Shown: positions 40,250 to 49,774, counted from the first letter of the stretch. The stretch: DNA of 64,000 bases from Mesorhizobium sp. dw_380 (GCF_018588885.1 NZ_JAFFIW010000013.1:62001-126000), one strand, 5' to 3'. Numbers and translations: made by a program. The notes: generated from the sequence alone by a model not told the origin.

Positions 40250-40265
40250 GTGAAAGAAGATTATT

Positions 40266-41690
40266 TTGACCAACGAAAACACTTTGCCCGGCAACGACAC
40301 CGCGGAACTCTCCGGTTTCGCAGCGCTGGGAATTACAGGTGCGCTGCTCAAGGCCACCCACAATGCCGGTTTCACCGAACCGAAGCCGATCCAGATGCAG
40401 GCGATCCCGCCGCAGCTGGAAGGCCGTGACATCTTCGGCATTGCTCAGACGGGCTCCGGCAAGACCGCTGCCTTTGCGCTGCCGATCCTGTCGAAGATCA
40501 TCGCGCTCGGCACGAAGCGGCGCGCCAAGACGACCCGCGCGCTCATCCTGGCGCCGACCCGCGAACTCGCGGTGCAGATCGAGGACACCATCAAGATCCT
40601 TGCCAAGGGCGCGCATGTCTCCACGGCACTCGTGCTGGGCGGCGTGTCCCGCTTCAGCCAGGTGAAGAAGGTTGCCCCCGGCGTCGATATCCTCATTGCC
40701 ACGCCCGGCCGCTTGACCGACCTGGTGCGCGAGGGTGACCTCATCCTCTCCGACACCAAATGGCTGGTGCTGGACGAGGGTGACCGCATGCTGGACATGG
40801 GCTTCATCAACGACGTCAAGCGCATCGCCAAGGCGACCGCGCCTGATCGTCAGACGGCCCTGTTCTCGGCCACCATGCCGGATGAGATCGCCGAGCTCGC
40901 CAAGGGCCTGCTGAAAAACCCGGTTCGCATCGAAGTTTCGCCGCAAAGCACCGCCGCCGCCGAGATCGTGCAGGGTGTCGTCTTCGCCCGCACCAAGCAG
41001 AAGCGCCAGGTGCTGTCGACGATGCTCGCCGACGAGGCGATGAGGTCCGTGATCATCTTTTCGCGCACCAAGCATGGCGCCGACCGCGTGACCAAGGATC
41101 TCGAGCGCGACGGCTTCAAGGCCTCCGTCATTCATGGCAACAAGTCGCAGAATGCCCGTCAGAAGGCGCTGAACGATTTTCGCGATGGATCGGTGCGCAT
41201 CCTGGTCGCGACCGATATCGCGGCGCGCGGCATCGACGTGCCGGGCATCAGCCATGTCGTGAATTTCGACCTGCCGGATGAAGCCGAAAGCTACGTCCAC
41301 CGCATCGGCCGCACCGGCCGCAACGGCATGGACGGCATCGCGATCACTCTTTGCGATCCTTCGGAAAACAGCAAGCTGCGCCAGGTCGAGCGCATCATCC
41401 GCACCAAGCTGCCAATCGTTGCCGACCATCTCGGAAGCCCCGATCCGCAGCGCAATCCGGCTGAAAAGAACGAGCGCTTCGAACCCGCCAACGATCGCAA
41501 TGATCGCAATGGCCGTCGCGACGGCCGTCGGCCGGGCGGTGAGAAGAAGCAGAACCACGGCTTCGGCAAGAAGCGCTTCGGCGACAAGCCGGTCTTCGCC
41601 GGTGAACGCAAGCCGGAAGGCGCCAAACCCTTCAAGGGCAACAACAAGCGCCGCTTCGGCGGCAAGCGGCCGGCGGCGCGGGCCGCGTAA
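40266..41690 (+). CDS. DEAD-box-family ATP-dependent RNA helicase (RhlE-like), motif II DEGD
   Basis: The 474-residue protein has the whole motif set: Q motif (EPKPIQMQAIPPQ), I (AQTGSGKT), Ia (PTRELAVQ), II, III (SAT), IV (IIFSRT), V (ATDIAARGIDV) and VI (HRIGRTGR). Motif II reads VLDEGDRMLDMGF, so the Ala of DEAD is Gly. After residue about 385 the tail is rich in Arg, Lys, Asn and Gly, as expected for RNA contact. The start is taken as TTG at 40266 after GAAAGAAGA; no nearer ATG fits. Confidence 0.9.
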   Translation: MTNENTLPGNDTAELSGFAALGITGALLKATHNAGFTEPKPIQMQAIPPQLEGRDIFGIAQTGSGKTAAFALPILSKIIALGTKRRAKTTRALILAPTRELAVQIEDTIKILAKGAHVSTALVLGGVSRFSQVKKVAPGVDILIATPGRLTDLVREGDLILSDTKWLVLDEGDRMLDMGFINDVKRIAKATAPDRQTALFSATMPDEIAELAKGLLKNPVRIEVSPQSTAAAEIVQGVVFARTKQKRQVLSTMLADEAMRSVIIFSRTKHGADRVTKDLERDGFKASVIHGNKSQNARQKALNDFRDGSVRILVATDIAARGIDVPGISHVVNFDLPDEAESYVHRIGRTGRNGMDGIAITLCDPSENSKLRQVERIIRTKLPIVADHLGSPDPQRNPAEKNERFEPANDRNDRNGRRDGRRPGGEKKQNHGFGKKRFGDKPVFAGERKPEGAKPFKGNNKRRFGGKRPAARAA

Positions 41691-41748
41691 GCCGCACCGC
41701 GTCGTAATCGGCCAGGCTCAGGGCTGACCGACCGCTGCCAATGACAAA

Positions 41749-41783
41749 GAAGGGCGGCTGAAGCGTTGCTTCGGCCGCCCTTT
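41749..41783. terminator. bidirectional terminator between helicase and hydrolase genes
   Basis: GGGCGGCTGAAGC pairs with GCTTCGGCCGCCC across GTT with one G-T pair, flanked by AAAGAA on the left and TTTGTC on the right. The two genes converge here, so the element probably serves both. Confidence 0.65.
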
Positions 41784-41795
41784 GTCGTTTGCGCC

Positions 41796-42770
41796 TTACT
41801 TCACCACCGCTTCGATCCAGACGGCGATTCTCTGTGCGAGAAACGCCGTGGTCGATGGCGACAGTGCATTGCCGGCAATGACATGATTGTCTGGGTCGCC
41901 GGTGTCGTCGACCGGAACCAGTTCGTGCGGTGCGCCCCAGCGCCTGGCGATTTCGCGGGTGCGGTCGGGTCGCACCACCCTGTCCGAATCCGAGAAGATG
42001 AACAAAGCAGGGATGGTCGCCTTCTCCACCGGAGCGTCATAGGCAAGTTCCGTCAGTGCCTGCATCGGCATCGTCGCCGCGATCGGATATTTGGTGGTCC
42101 AGAATTTCTCGTGCAGCGCGTTGCGCGGCACGAAGCTGCGCTCCTTGCCGGCGACGAGTTCGGCGATCTGTTTGCCCCATGGCATGGTCAGGATCTCCGC
42201 GCCGGATGCCTTCACGCCGAAATTGGGCGAAATGAATGCGATCGCCGCCACCCCGTCCGATGCGCCGGGCTGCGTCGCCGCCCATGCCGCCAGCGAGCCG
42301 CCGGTCGAGGTCGAGATGACGATCACCTTGTCGCCGATCGCCCGGCCGACGGCGAGCGCCTCCTCATAGTCGTTGATCCAGGCATTGACGCTGCCTTGCG
42401 TCATCGTCGCGCCGTCCTGGCCGTGCCCGGTGAGGCGGGTGTAGAACAGGTTGGCGTCGAGCTGGTCGGCTACGTCATCGGGCAGGGGGCGAACCTCGCC
42501 CTTTGAAGCCGAGAAGCCGTGGATATAGACGATCGACAGCGGCGTCTTGGCATGCACCATCGGGTTGGCCCAGACGATCTCCTTCTCCAGCCCGTCACGG
42601 ATTCCCGGCACCGTGGCTTCCACCTTCGCCACATAGGCCTGCGGATCGTCACCGATGACGGAAGGATCGAAACGGATCGTGGTGTCGACGGGGACGCGTG
42701 GACCAAATACGAAGGCGAGTGCAACGGCGGCGATCAAGCCCAGCACAGCAAGCACGATCCGTCGCCCCAT
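41796..42770 (-). CDS. membrane-anchored alpha/beta hydrolase
   Basis: The start at 42770 (MGRRIVLAVLGLIAAVALAF) has GGAG six bases upstream and opens a membrane anchor or uncleaved signal of about 20 residues; a GTG four codons earlier is possible. The 324-residue protein has the oxyanion-hole segment IVYIHGFSASKGE, a nucleophile elbow of the form STSTGG (about residue 150) and a late SDSDRVV with the probable acid. The substrate is unknown. Confidence 0.75.
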   Translation of the reverse strand: MGRRIVLAVLGLIAAVALAFVFGPRVPVDTTIRFDPSVIGDDPQAYVAKVEATVPGIRDGLEKEIVWANPMVHAKTPLSIVYIHGFSASKGEVRPLPDDVADQLDANLFYTRLTGHGQDGATMTQGSVNAWINDYEEALAVGRAIGDKVIVISTSTGGSLAAWAATQPGASDGVAAIAFISPNFGVKASGAEILTMPWGKQIAELVAGKERSFVPRNALHEKFWTTKYPIAATMPMQALTELAYDAPVEKATIPALFIFSDSDRVVRPDRTREIARRWGAPHELVPVDDTGDPDNHVIAGNALSPSTTAFLAQRIAVWIEAVVK

Positions 42771-42863
42771 CGCAGACTCCACGCAACACCGCTCAACCTA
42801 TGGCGGTGGCGGTGAACAGGCAACGGCCGTTCAGGCAGCCAAACCACCAATCCTGTGGGCATA

Positions 42864-43685
42864 CTATTGATTGGGCGGTTTGCGCTCGTAATGCAGCGGC
42901 CGTGCCTTCCAGCTGGTCGTCAAGCTGATCACCCATCGGCATATCGGCCTCGGCAGCAGGCCGAGAAATTTCAACGGCCAGCTCGTCCGGTACGGAAAGG
43001 TGACTTCAAAGCCGCCGGACTTGATGCCCCGCACCATGCGGCGCGTCGCCCGGCTGACCGGCATCAGCCCCGGCATCGGCAGCATGTTCTTTTCGGTCAG
43101 CGGCGTGTCGACAAAACCGGGGTTTATCACCTGGACGCGGATATTCATCTTGTCGAAATCGTACTTCAGCGACTCGGCCAGGATGTTGATCGCCGCCTTC
43201 GTGCCGCCATAAGCGGCCGTGGTCGGCCAGCCGAAATAGGCGGTGACCGATCCGACGAGCACGACATGGCCGCGCGCCCGCACCCGCATGTGTTCCACGA
43301 CTGGCACCAGCCCATTGATGATGCCGAAATAATTGACCTCGAAGGACCGGCGAAAGTCCTTGACGACGAGAGCCTCTCCAGGCGTCGAAATGTAGTTTCC
43401 CGCATTGAAGACGGCGAGGACGATGGGGCCAAGCTCCTTCTCGATCGCGGCAACCGTTCTTGCCATGCGCGCCTCGTCGGTGACGTCGCACGGAAACGCC
43501 GTGACGCTGCCCGGCATCTGCGCGGTCTCGACGATGAGCGTGTCGATAGGATCATCGTCCAGTGCCGTTACCGCCACCGCGTAGCCCTGGGACGCCAGAT
43601 CCCTGGCCAGCGAGCGGCCGATACCACTGCTGCCGCCCGTGACCCAGGCGACGCCGTGTTTCGGATCGGCCCGATAGAGTGTCAT
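42864..43685 (-). CDS. short-chain dehydrogenase/reductase
   Basis: The 273-residue protein has the Rossmann motif TGGSSGIGRSLA (about residues 16-27), FNAGN, the catalytic Ser in VGSVTAYFG and Tyr/Lys in AAYGGTKAA, so all SDR catalytic positions are present. An extra C-terminal hydrophobic-basic segment (FPYRTSWPLKFLGLLPRPICRW) may associate with membrane, as in sphingoid-base or ketoreductase-type SDRs. The substrate is not known. Confidence 0.85.
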   Translation of the reverse strand: MTLYRADPKHGVAWVTGGSSGIGRSLARDLASQGYAVAVTALDDDPIDTLIVETAQMPGSVTAFPCDVTDEARMARTVAAIEKELGPIVLAVFNAGNYISTPGEALVVKDFRRSFEVNYFGIINGLVPVVEHMRVRARGHVVLVGSVTAYFGWPTTAAYGGTKAAINILAESLKYDFDKMNIRVQVINPGFVDTPLTEKNMLPMPGLMPVSRATRRMVRGIKSGGFEVTFPYRTSWPLKFLGLLPRPICRWVISLTTSWKARPLHYERKPPNQ

Positions 43686-43907
43686 GCTGCGCCCCGTCGA
43701 GTTGTTGGTGCTCTGCTCTAGCGGTCAAGAAATCGAATGGAAAGAGTGCTTCCGACTACAGGTGCAAATGAGCTATGCGATTCAAGCCGGGTTTTGAGCG
43801 CAGATGCGCAGCAGTGCCGGAAATGCGACTGGACCAGACGAATTCTTGCCTTGAAACCGAAGCTTCGGGTTTCTAGGGTTTCGGCGCACGCACACAAGGA
43901 ATCCTGA

Positions 43908-44942
43908 ATGCCCCGTTCTGTGATCGACGCGATCGGCAACACGCCTCTGATCCGCCTCAACAAGGCTTCCGAAGAAACCGGCTGCGAGATCCTGGGCAAG
44001 GCCGAATTCATGAATCCGGGGCAATCGGTCAAGGATCGCGCCGGCCTGTTCATCATCCGCGACGCCGAACAGCGCGGCCTGTTGAAGCCGGGCGGTGTCA
44101 TCGTCGAGGGGACGGCCGGCAATACGGGCATCGGGTTGACGCTGGTTGCCAAGGCGCTGGGATACCGCACCGTAATCGTCATCCCGGACACGCAGAGCCA
44201 GGAAAAGAAGGACACGATCAGGCTGCTCGGCGCCGAACTGATCGAAGTGCCGGCCGTGCCTTACAAGAACCCCAACAATTACGTGAAACTGTCGGGCCGG
44301 CTGGCTGAGCAGATGGCCAGGACCGAGCCGAACGGCGCCATCTGGGCCAACCAGTTCGACAATGTCGCTAACCGCGACGGACATATCCGCACCACGGCGC
44401 AGGAAATCTGGGCTCAGACCGGCGGCAAGGTCGACGGCTTTGTCTCGGCGGTCGGTACGGGCGGCACGCTTGCCGGTGTCGCTTTCGGGCTGAAGGCCAA
44501 GCGCAAGGACGTCAAAATCGCACTCGCCGATCCGCTGGGGGCCGCGCTCTACAGTTTCTACACCAGCGGCGAATTGAAGTCCGAGGGCAGCTCGATCACC
44601 GAAGGCATCGGGCAAGGGCGCATCACCGCCAATCTCGAAGGGTTTACGCCGGACTTCTCCTTCCAGATCAAGGACGAGGACGCACTGCCGATCGTCTTCG
44701 ATCTCATCCAGGAGGAAGGTCTTTGTGTCGGCGGCTCGACCGGCATCAACATTGCCGGCGCGATCCGGCTGGCCAGGGAATTGGGACCCGGCCACACCAT
44801 CGTCACCATGCTTTGCGACTACGGCACACGCTATCAGTCGAAACTGTTCAATCCGGAATTCCTGCGCGAGAAGAACCTGCCGATACCGGGCTGGATGGAA
44901 CTGCAGAGCAAGATTTCGGTGCCGTTCGAAAAGGTCGCGTGA
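43908..44942 (+). CDS. cysK: cysteine synthase A
   Basis: O-acetylserine sulfhydrylase makes cysteine from O-acetylserine and sulfide with PLP. The 344-residue protein begins MPRSVIDAIGNTPLIRLNK and has the PLP lysine in NPGQSVKDRAG (about residue 43), EGTAGNTGIGLTLVA and the phosphate loop SAVGTGGTLAG. Its stop overlaps the start of the Ala-tRNA editing gene by one base. At 344 residues it is a little longer than E. coli CysK, as is common in rhizobia. Confidence 0.93.
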   Translation: MPRSVIDAIGNTPLIRLNKASEETGCEILGKAEFMNPGQSVKDRAGLFIIRDAEQRGLLKPGGVIVEGTAGNTGIGLTLVAKALGYRTVIVIPDTQSQEKKDTIRLLGAELIEVPAVPYKNPNNYVKLSGRLAEQMARTEPNGAIWANQFDNVANRDGHIRTTAQEIWAQTGGKVDGFVSAVGTGGTLAGVAFGLKAKRKDVKIALADPLGAALYSFYTSGELKSEGSSITEGIGQGRITANLEGFTPDFSFQIKDEDALPIVFDLIQEEGLCVGGSTGINIAGAIRLARELGPGHTIVTMLCDYGTRYQSKLFNPEFLREKNLPIPGWMELQSKISVPFEKVA

Positions 44943-45685
44943 TGGCGCACAAGACGGAAGCGCTGTTTCGCGACGATGCCTATCTCAGCACGGCGGATGC
45001 GACGATCGTTGATGTCAACGACCGTGGCGGCATCATTCTCGACCGGACGATCTTCTACGCCACCTCGGGCGGCCAGCCGGGAGACACTGGTATGTTGGAG
45101 TGCGCCGACGGCAGCCGCATTGCCATTGCCTCCACCATATCAGGTGAAACCAAGGACGAGATCATCCATGTGCCGGCGCCGGAACAGGCTGCCCTGGCGG
45201 TTGGCGAGCGGGTGAAACTCGCCATCGATTGGCAACGGCGGCATCTTTTGATGCGCATGCACGCGGCTTGCCATTTGCTTACCGTCGTCTGTCCCTTTCC
45301 AATCACGGGTGCGTCGGTTTCCGAGGAGGACAGCCGGGTCGATTTTGACATTCCGGATGCCAGCTTCACCAGGGAAGACGTGACCGCGAGCCTGATGGAT
45401 CTGGTGCGTGCCGATCATCCCATTTTCACCAGGCTGATCAGCGATGAGGAACTCGCCGCCAACCCTGGCCTGGTGAAGTCCAAGAATGTGCGGCCGCCGG
45501 TTGGCACCGGCAAGATCCGCCTGGTCTGCATTGGTGAGAATGGCGCGGTGGATAGCCAGCCCTGCGGCGGCACGCATGTGAAAAGCACCGGCGAGATCGG
45601 CGAAATCCACATCGGCAAGATCGAGAAGAAGGGCCGCGAGAACAGGCGCTTCCGCATCCGTTTCGGTTCGATGCCAGCGAACTGA
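44942..45685 (+). CDS. trans-acting alanyl-tRNA editing protein (AlaX type)
   Basis: AlaX proteins hydrolyse Ser- or Gly-tRNA(Ala). The ATG at 44942 shares its first base with the cysK stop and gives 247 residues. The zinc-site motifs of the AlaRS editing domain are intact: HAACH (His107, His111) and CGGTH (Cys208, His212). The N-terminal TSGGQPGDTG loop is also typical. Coupling with cysK is curious but its meaning is not evident. Confidence 0.9.
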   Translation: MAHKTEALFRDDAYLSTADATIVDVNDRGGIILDRTIFYATSGGQPGDTGMLECADGSRIAIASTISGETKDEIIHVPAPEQAALAVGERVKLAIDWQRRHLLMRMHAACHLLTVVCPFPITGASVSEEDSRVDFDIPDASFTREDVTASLMDLVRADHPIFTRLISDEELAANPGLVKSKNVRPPVGTGKIRLVCIGENGAVDSQPCGGTHVKSTGEIGEIHIGKIEKKGRENRRFRIRFGSMPAN

Positions 45686-45750
45686 GGTGCGTTAGCGCAG
45701 ACCTTTTCGTGCTCTCCTAAGGGATTGCGAGCATCTGACGTTGCGAGAAT

Positions 45751-46605
45751 CTAACCAAAGTGACGGAAACTGGAAGGCGCTCGCCCTACCCACGCTTCGA
45801 TCTGCTCTGTTACGAACTTGGCTGCCTTATGGTGGATGAAGTGGCCGGCGCCAGGCAATGCCACCAGCGCAGTCACGTTGTCGACCTCGCGGAATGTGCC
45901 ATCGAAAGCGCTGGCCGGAACATAGGGATCGTCGGTGCCGAACAGCACAAGGGTTGGCGCCTTGACGAGAGGCAGTTGGCCAATATCAGGCACTCTGCCA
46001 AGCGGTATGTTGGCCCTGTAATAGCCCAGCATCGCCTCCGGATCGGATCGTTTGAGCGAGTCCACCAGAGACTGCCTGTCCTGTGGATCGGTAACCCAGG
46101 TGGCGAGATCGTCAATGTCCAGCATCTGGGCTGCGCCCGGTACCTGGAAACGGCGTATGTATCCGGTGATCTCGGCATTGGCCGGGTCGGCAATGGCGCG
46201 CAGATGGTTGCGCGGGTGCGGCGTCGACAACAGGACGAGATGGCGCACGACCTGCGGCACTCGTATGGCCAGCCACCATGCGATGATACCGCCCCAGTCG
46301 TGGCCGACAATGGCAGCCTGGTTCAGCTTTTCAGCCGCGAGAACAGCTAGCACGTCGTTGATGAGGTTCGTCAGCACATAGTTGCCGTAGCCCTGTGGAG
46401 CATCGCTTTTTCCGAAGCCCCGCAGGTCCGGCGCGATCACGCGATAGCGGCCGCAAAGCGCTTCCATCTGCCGGCGCCAGCCCATCCCGTGATCGGGAAA
46501 GCCGTGCAGAAAAACGATCGGCGGGCCAGAGCCCGCCGCCGTGTAGTGCAATCTGACGTTGCCGTTGACCGCGATCCTGGACTCGAACACTGCCCCCGAG
46601 CTCAC
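45751..46605 (-). CDS. alpha/beta hydrolase, epoxide hydrolase/haloalkane dehalogenase type
   Basis: The protein of about 284 residues (GTG start at 46605 chosen because the longer frame runs into the porin gene; a GTG at 46590 is an alternative) has the oxyanion motif FLHGFPDHGMGWRRQ and a nucleophile elbow GHDWGG with Asp as nucleophile. LFGTDDPYVP and a late PGAGHFIHH with the catalytic His follow. Asp as nucleophile points to an epoxide hydrolase or dehalogenase. It is 16 bases downstream of the barrel gene on the same strand. Confidence 0.82.
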   Translation of the reverse strand: MSSGAVFESRIAVNGNVRLHYTAAGSGPPIVFLHGFPDHGMGWRRQMEALCGRYRVIAPDLRGFGKSDAPQGYGNYVLTNLINDVLAVLAAEKLNQAAIVGHDWGGIIAWWLAIRVPQVVRHLVLLSTPHPRNHLRAIADPANAEITGYIRRFQVPGAAQMLDIDDLATWVTDPQDRQSLVDSLKRSDPEAMLGYYRANIPLGRVPDIGQLPLVKAPTLVLFGTDDPYVPASAFDGTFREVDNVTALVALPGAGHFIHHKAAKFVTEQIEAWVGRAPSSFRHFG

Positions 46606-46621
46606 CGAATGCCGGTCGCCG

Positions 46622-47548
46622 TCACATCTTGACTTCAAGGCGAAGGAACGGGCCGTGGAAGGTCTGGCTGCTGCTGTCCGAGTTGACAAGCAGATTGTGC
46701 CACTGCTCGATCTTGTAGCCGGCGGTAAACGTGGCGCCGGCGAGGGGCATCCAGCTCAAACCGGCCGAGGCGTCGACGTTGGTGACTGTCTGGCTGGAGG
46801 AATGGCTCGCCAGTGTAAAGGACTCTTGCCCATCCGGGTTGGTACCCGTGATATTTGCGCCGACACGGTCGTTGCGCCGACCCCACATGACGGAGCCGGA
46901 AACCGCGCCTGTCAGACCCCAGGTTTCGCCAAGCGGATAATAAGCCTCGGCGCCGACACGCGGGCCGACGCCCCAATATTCCGACGATCCGACCTTATCG
47001 GCTGAGAGCCCCTTGTCGGCCGGATCGTCCGGGGTGAAGCTTTCGGAGATGTCAGCTCTTTCATCCGAATGCACCAGGCGCAGACCGCCAAAGAAGCGGA
47101 TATCGGCAGCCTGAACCTTGACGTGCTTGCCAACGTCGAAATCGAACGCCTGGAAATTGTAATCGTCACCGAAACCTATAGTCGTTGTGCCCGGATTGCC
47201 GAACTCGGTGTCCGGGCCGCTGAGATCGTACGACCGCTTCTTCCCAATGTGAAACGCGCCTGCAAGGCGCCAGTCCATGTCCGAAGAAATCTGCTTGGTC
47301 AGCGCGACCGAGCCTGAGAAGTCACCGTTGCTGTTTCCAAGCTTGTCGGTGCCGCCGGTCTTGTCGTCCTGGTGGACGTTGTTTTGAAAGAACGCGCCCT
47401 CGAAGGCGATCTTGACTCGTGAATCGATAACCGACTGGTCCGCGACCTTCGCATCCTCCGCGTGCGCGACAGCTACGCCCGCCGAAGTTACCGAAGCAGC
47501 GGAGGCCGCGACAGTCGCCAACAATTTACCAGGTGCCCGAGCCCGCAT
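46622..47548 (-). CDS. outer-membrane beta-barrel protein (Lpg1974-like)
   Basis: The start at 47548 gives MRARAPGKLLATVAAS, a signal peptide with likely cleavage after AVAHA. The 308-residue product alternates polar and hydrophobic residues through many short strands rich in Gly, aromatic and Asp/Asn turns. EYWGVGPRVGAEAYYPLG and the C-terminal FLRLEVKM ending in an aromatic/hydrophobic pattern fit the Legionella-type pore-forming family. A porin or structural outer-membrane role is inferred. Confidence 0.7.
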   Translation of the reverse strand: MRARAPGKLLATVAASAASVTSAGVAVAHAEDAKVADQSVIDSRVKIAFEGAFFQNNVHQDDKTGGTDKLGNSNGDFSGSVALTKQISSDMDWRLAGAFHIGKKRSYDLSGPDTEFGNPGTTTIGFGDDYNFQAFDFDVGKHVKVQAADIRFFGGLRLVHSDERADISESFTPDDPADKGLSADKVGSSEYWGVGPRVGAEAYYPLGETWGLTGAVSGSVMWGRRNDRVGANITGTNPDGQESFTLASHSSSQTVTNVDASAGLSWMPLAGATFTAGYKIEQWHNLLVNSDSSSQTFHGPFLRLEVKM

Positions 47549-47739
47549 ACTTAACCCCCGTGTAGAATCTTGCCCCAAATCCAACATTGCAGACATAACC
47601 TAACGGCACATTACAGCAAGTCCGGCCGCAACTTTATAGAGTTGTGTTGCGGCTTTGCCACATTGCCTCGGTGGCGCCGTTGGACAGATGTGGTAAGCGT
47701 CGCGCTGGGCTGGCCGAGCTTCGGCTGACAGGGGGTTTG

Positions 47740-48942
47740 GTGGACAATCCAGCGCAAATCGAAAGCGTGCTCAACAATCTTGTCTATGCGCTTTTCGCCC
47801 AGAGCGGGCAGGTGGGGTTGAACGGGAAGGCCCGAGATCTCGGCAATCTCACTGTCTTCGACGATCCCGAGGCCGTTGATGTCATCGTCAAGGCGCCGGA
47901 GCTCTTCCGAAAGAACTTCTCCCTGATCTCGGCCCTCGGCTTCAGCCGTTTCAATACCAATGACGACGACTGGTCCGTCCGGCGCGCTCTCACCCAGGAA
48001 ATCTACCTGGCGGCCGCCAGGCCAGCGCAGCAGCAACCCGTGGCGGAAATCTATGCCGCCAGTCTTTCCGGCAGCGACGCTACGCTGCCGGCGATTCAGC
48101 AAGCACTGTTTGCTGCATCGATGACGATATTTTACCGGGCTTTCGGCCTTGTGCCCGACATAGCGGCTACGCTCTTGCTGCTCGACAGGGTGCGCAATGT
48201 GTTGAGGCGTCTTCAATATTATTCCTGGGTGACCCCGACGAACGCCGAACGCGCGAATGCAATCCAGGATGCCCGCATGGTGATTGCCGATTTTGCATCG
48301 CTGCTGATGGCGGATCGTCGGGCGGCCGCCGAGATGGATCGCTTTAGACGTGAGGCCCGCGACGTTGAAGGCTTTTCGCCGGTGGAAGAGTTTGTCATGA
48401 ACTTCTTCGCCGGCGTTGAGACAACGGTGACAACAGCACTTTGGGTGATTGACCGTCTTGGAGCCAACCAGCAGGTGCAGGAGCGCATCCACGCTGAGCT
48501 TCTCTCAGGCCAGGCGCAGACACCGTACACCGATTGCTTGATCAACGAGACGATGCGTTACTTCCCTCCCATACCTTTTCTGACACGCGAAGTCGGCGCC
48601 GACATCTCGCTTGACGGCCGGGACCTGCGCGCCGGGCAGTTGATCATGGTTTCGATCATCGGCGTCCATCAGCATCCCGCCTTCTGGGAAAACCCGCGCA
48701 CCTTCGACGCAAGCCGCAAGGAATTCATCGAGAACAGCTTCGACCGACGGGCGTTCATTCCGTTTCTCACCGGACCCCGCATGTGCGGTGGCGCGCGTCT
48801 CGGCCGGCTGGAAGTCAAGGAGGCGGTTCTGGCGTTGGCCCGCCAGTTCGTCTTCAGCCGTGCCGACGATGTGATTCGATTCGACTATGCGTTGGCGCTG
48901 CGTCCATCGGAGGGGTCTTCGGTCAGTGTTTCCCGGCGATGA
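47740..48942 (+). CDS. cytochrome P450
   Basis: P450s insert oxygen into organic substrates using a heme-thiolate. All signature elements are visible: WxxxR in the C helix (DDWSVRR), the I-helix oxygen motif FFAGVETTVT, ExxR in the K helix (NETMRYFPP) and the heme loop FLTGPRMCGGA with the Cys codon at 48784. The GTG at 47740 (a TTG lies just before it) follows AGGGGGT and gives about 400 residues; an open frame reaches back to 47644. The gene converges on the sulfotransferase gene with nine bases between stops, and forms part of an accessory cluster. Confidence 0.9.
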   Translation: MDNPAQIESVLNNLVYALFAQSGQVGLNGKARDLGNLTVFDDPEAVDVIVKAPELFRKNFSLISALGFSRFNTNDDDWSVRRALTQEIYLAAARPAQQQPVAEIYAASLSGSDATLPAIQQALFAASMTIFYRAFGLVPDIAATLLLLDRVRNVLRRLQYYSWVTPTNAERANAIQDARMVIADFASLLMADRRAAAEMDRFRREARDVEGFSPVEEFVMNFFAGVETTVTTALWVIDRLGANQQVQERIHAELLSGQAQTPYTDCLINETMRYFPPIPFLTREVGADISLDGRDLRAGQLIMVSIIGVHQHPAFWENPRTFDASRKEFIENSFDRRAFIPFLTGPRMCGGARLGRLEVKEAVLALARQFVFSRADDVIRFDYALALRPSEGSSVSVSRR

Positions 48943-48951
48943 CGCGCAAGG

Positions 48952-49767
48952 TCAGGTATGTTCCCGCCAGAACCGTCGGATAAACTCCCCGAATTGTCTT
49001 CCGATCATGGTTTTGAACTCGACATCATGCGCGTAGCGCTTGCCTGTCGATATTGCTTTCGACTTAAAATCGAAGCCCCCGAACCAGTTGCCCATCGTGG
49101 CTGATGCGTTTTCCTGCTGGTTCGCGATGAAGTCCTCGTAGCAGACGTGAGCCACTCTGCGGCCATCAAGAGTGTTCAGATAATTTTTCCATCTGATCTC
49201 GCTGTCGAAAATATGCTGCGCGGTAGCCCTGACGACCTTCTCGCTCAAACTTGGCACCGTGGGAATTCCAGGCAACGTCACCTGACTGTCGAACGGCTGT
49301 CCCGTATGCAGCACCGAGAGCAGACTTATGGTCTGATCCACCTTGTTTTTCCTTGAGAGGAAAACATAGAACGAATGGCTGTCATCATCGCCGATTGAAT
49401 TGCGCGCGAATGGCAGGTTTTCAAAAAAAATCTTGGCGCCAAATACACCGTTCCGTGTTCTTTTCTCCAGGAGATGGCGGCCGTAAGCCGGCGCCTGCCG
49501 ATCGAGTTTTTCAAGGTCCATTGCGTCGTCGGCCGACCAACGCCTCATTAATGGCAAGGCGTACTGCCACTGAAAATACTCAGTGGGTATTCCCAGGCCG
49601 AACTGCTGTAAGACCTGGCAATAGGCATGCCCGGCCGTTCGCGGGGTCGTGCAAACCAGGATCTTCGCGGGATTTTCGATTGAGCTTTGGCGATCATGGG
49701 TTGCCGCCATGTATTCGCTGTACAAATCGTCGAAATGCATTTCCGAACCAACCCAACCACGACACAT
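48952..49767 (-). CDS. Stf0-type sulfotransferase
   Basis: Stf0 enzymes transfer sulfate from PAPS to sugar or lipid hydroxyls; the founding member sulfates trehalose and rhizobial LpsS-type relatives act on surface polysaccharide. The 271-residue protein has the 5'-phosphosulfate loop VCTTPRTAGHAYCQVL followed by GIPTEYFQW, and later FLSRKNKVDQTISL, which fits the 3'-phosphate binding strand. It starts seven bases after the hydrolase stop; an alternative ATG at 49740 gives 262 residues. Base composition is A+T-richer than the core genes. Confidence 0.75.
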   Translation of the reverse strand: MCRGWVGSEMHFDDLYSEYMAATHDRQSSIENPAKILVCTTPRTAGHAYCQVLQQFGLGIPTEYFQWQYALPLMRRWSADDAMDLEKLDRQAPAYGRHLLEKRTRNGVFGAKIFFENLPFARNSIGDDDSHSFYVFLSRKNKVDQTISLLSVLHTGQPFDSQVTLPGIPTVPSLSEKVVRATAQHIFDSEIRWKNYLNTLDGRRVAHVCYEDFIANQQENASATMGNWFGGFDFKSKAISTGKRYAHDVEFKTMIGRQFGEFIRRFWREHT

Positions 49768-49774
49768 CCAGTTT

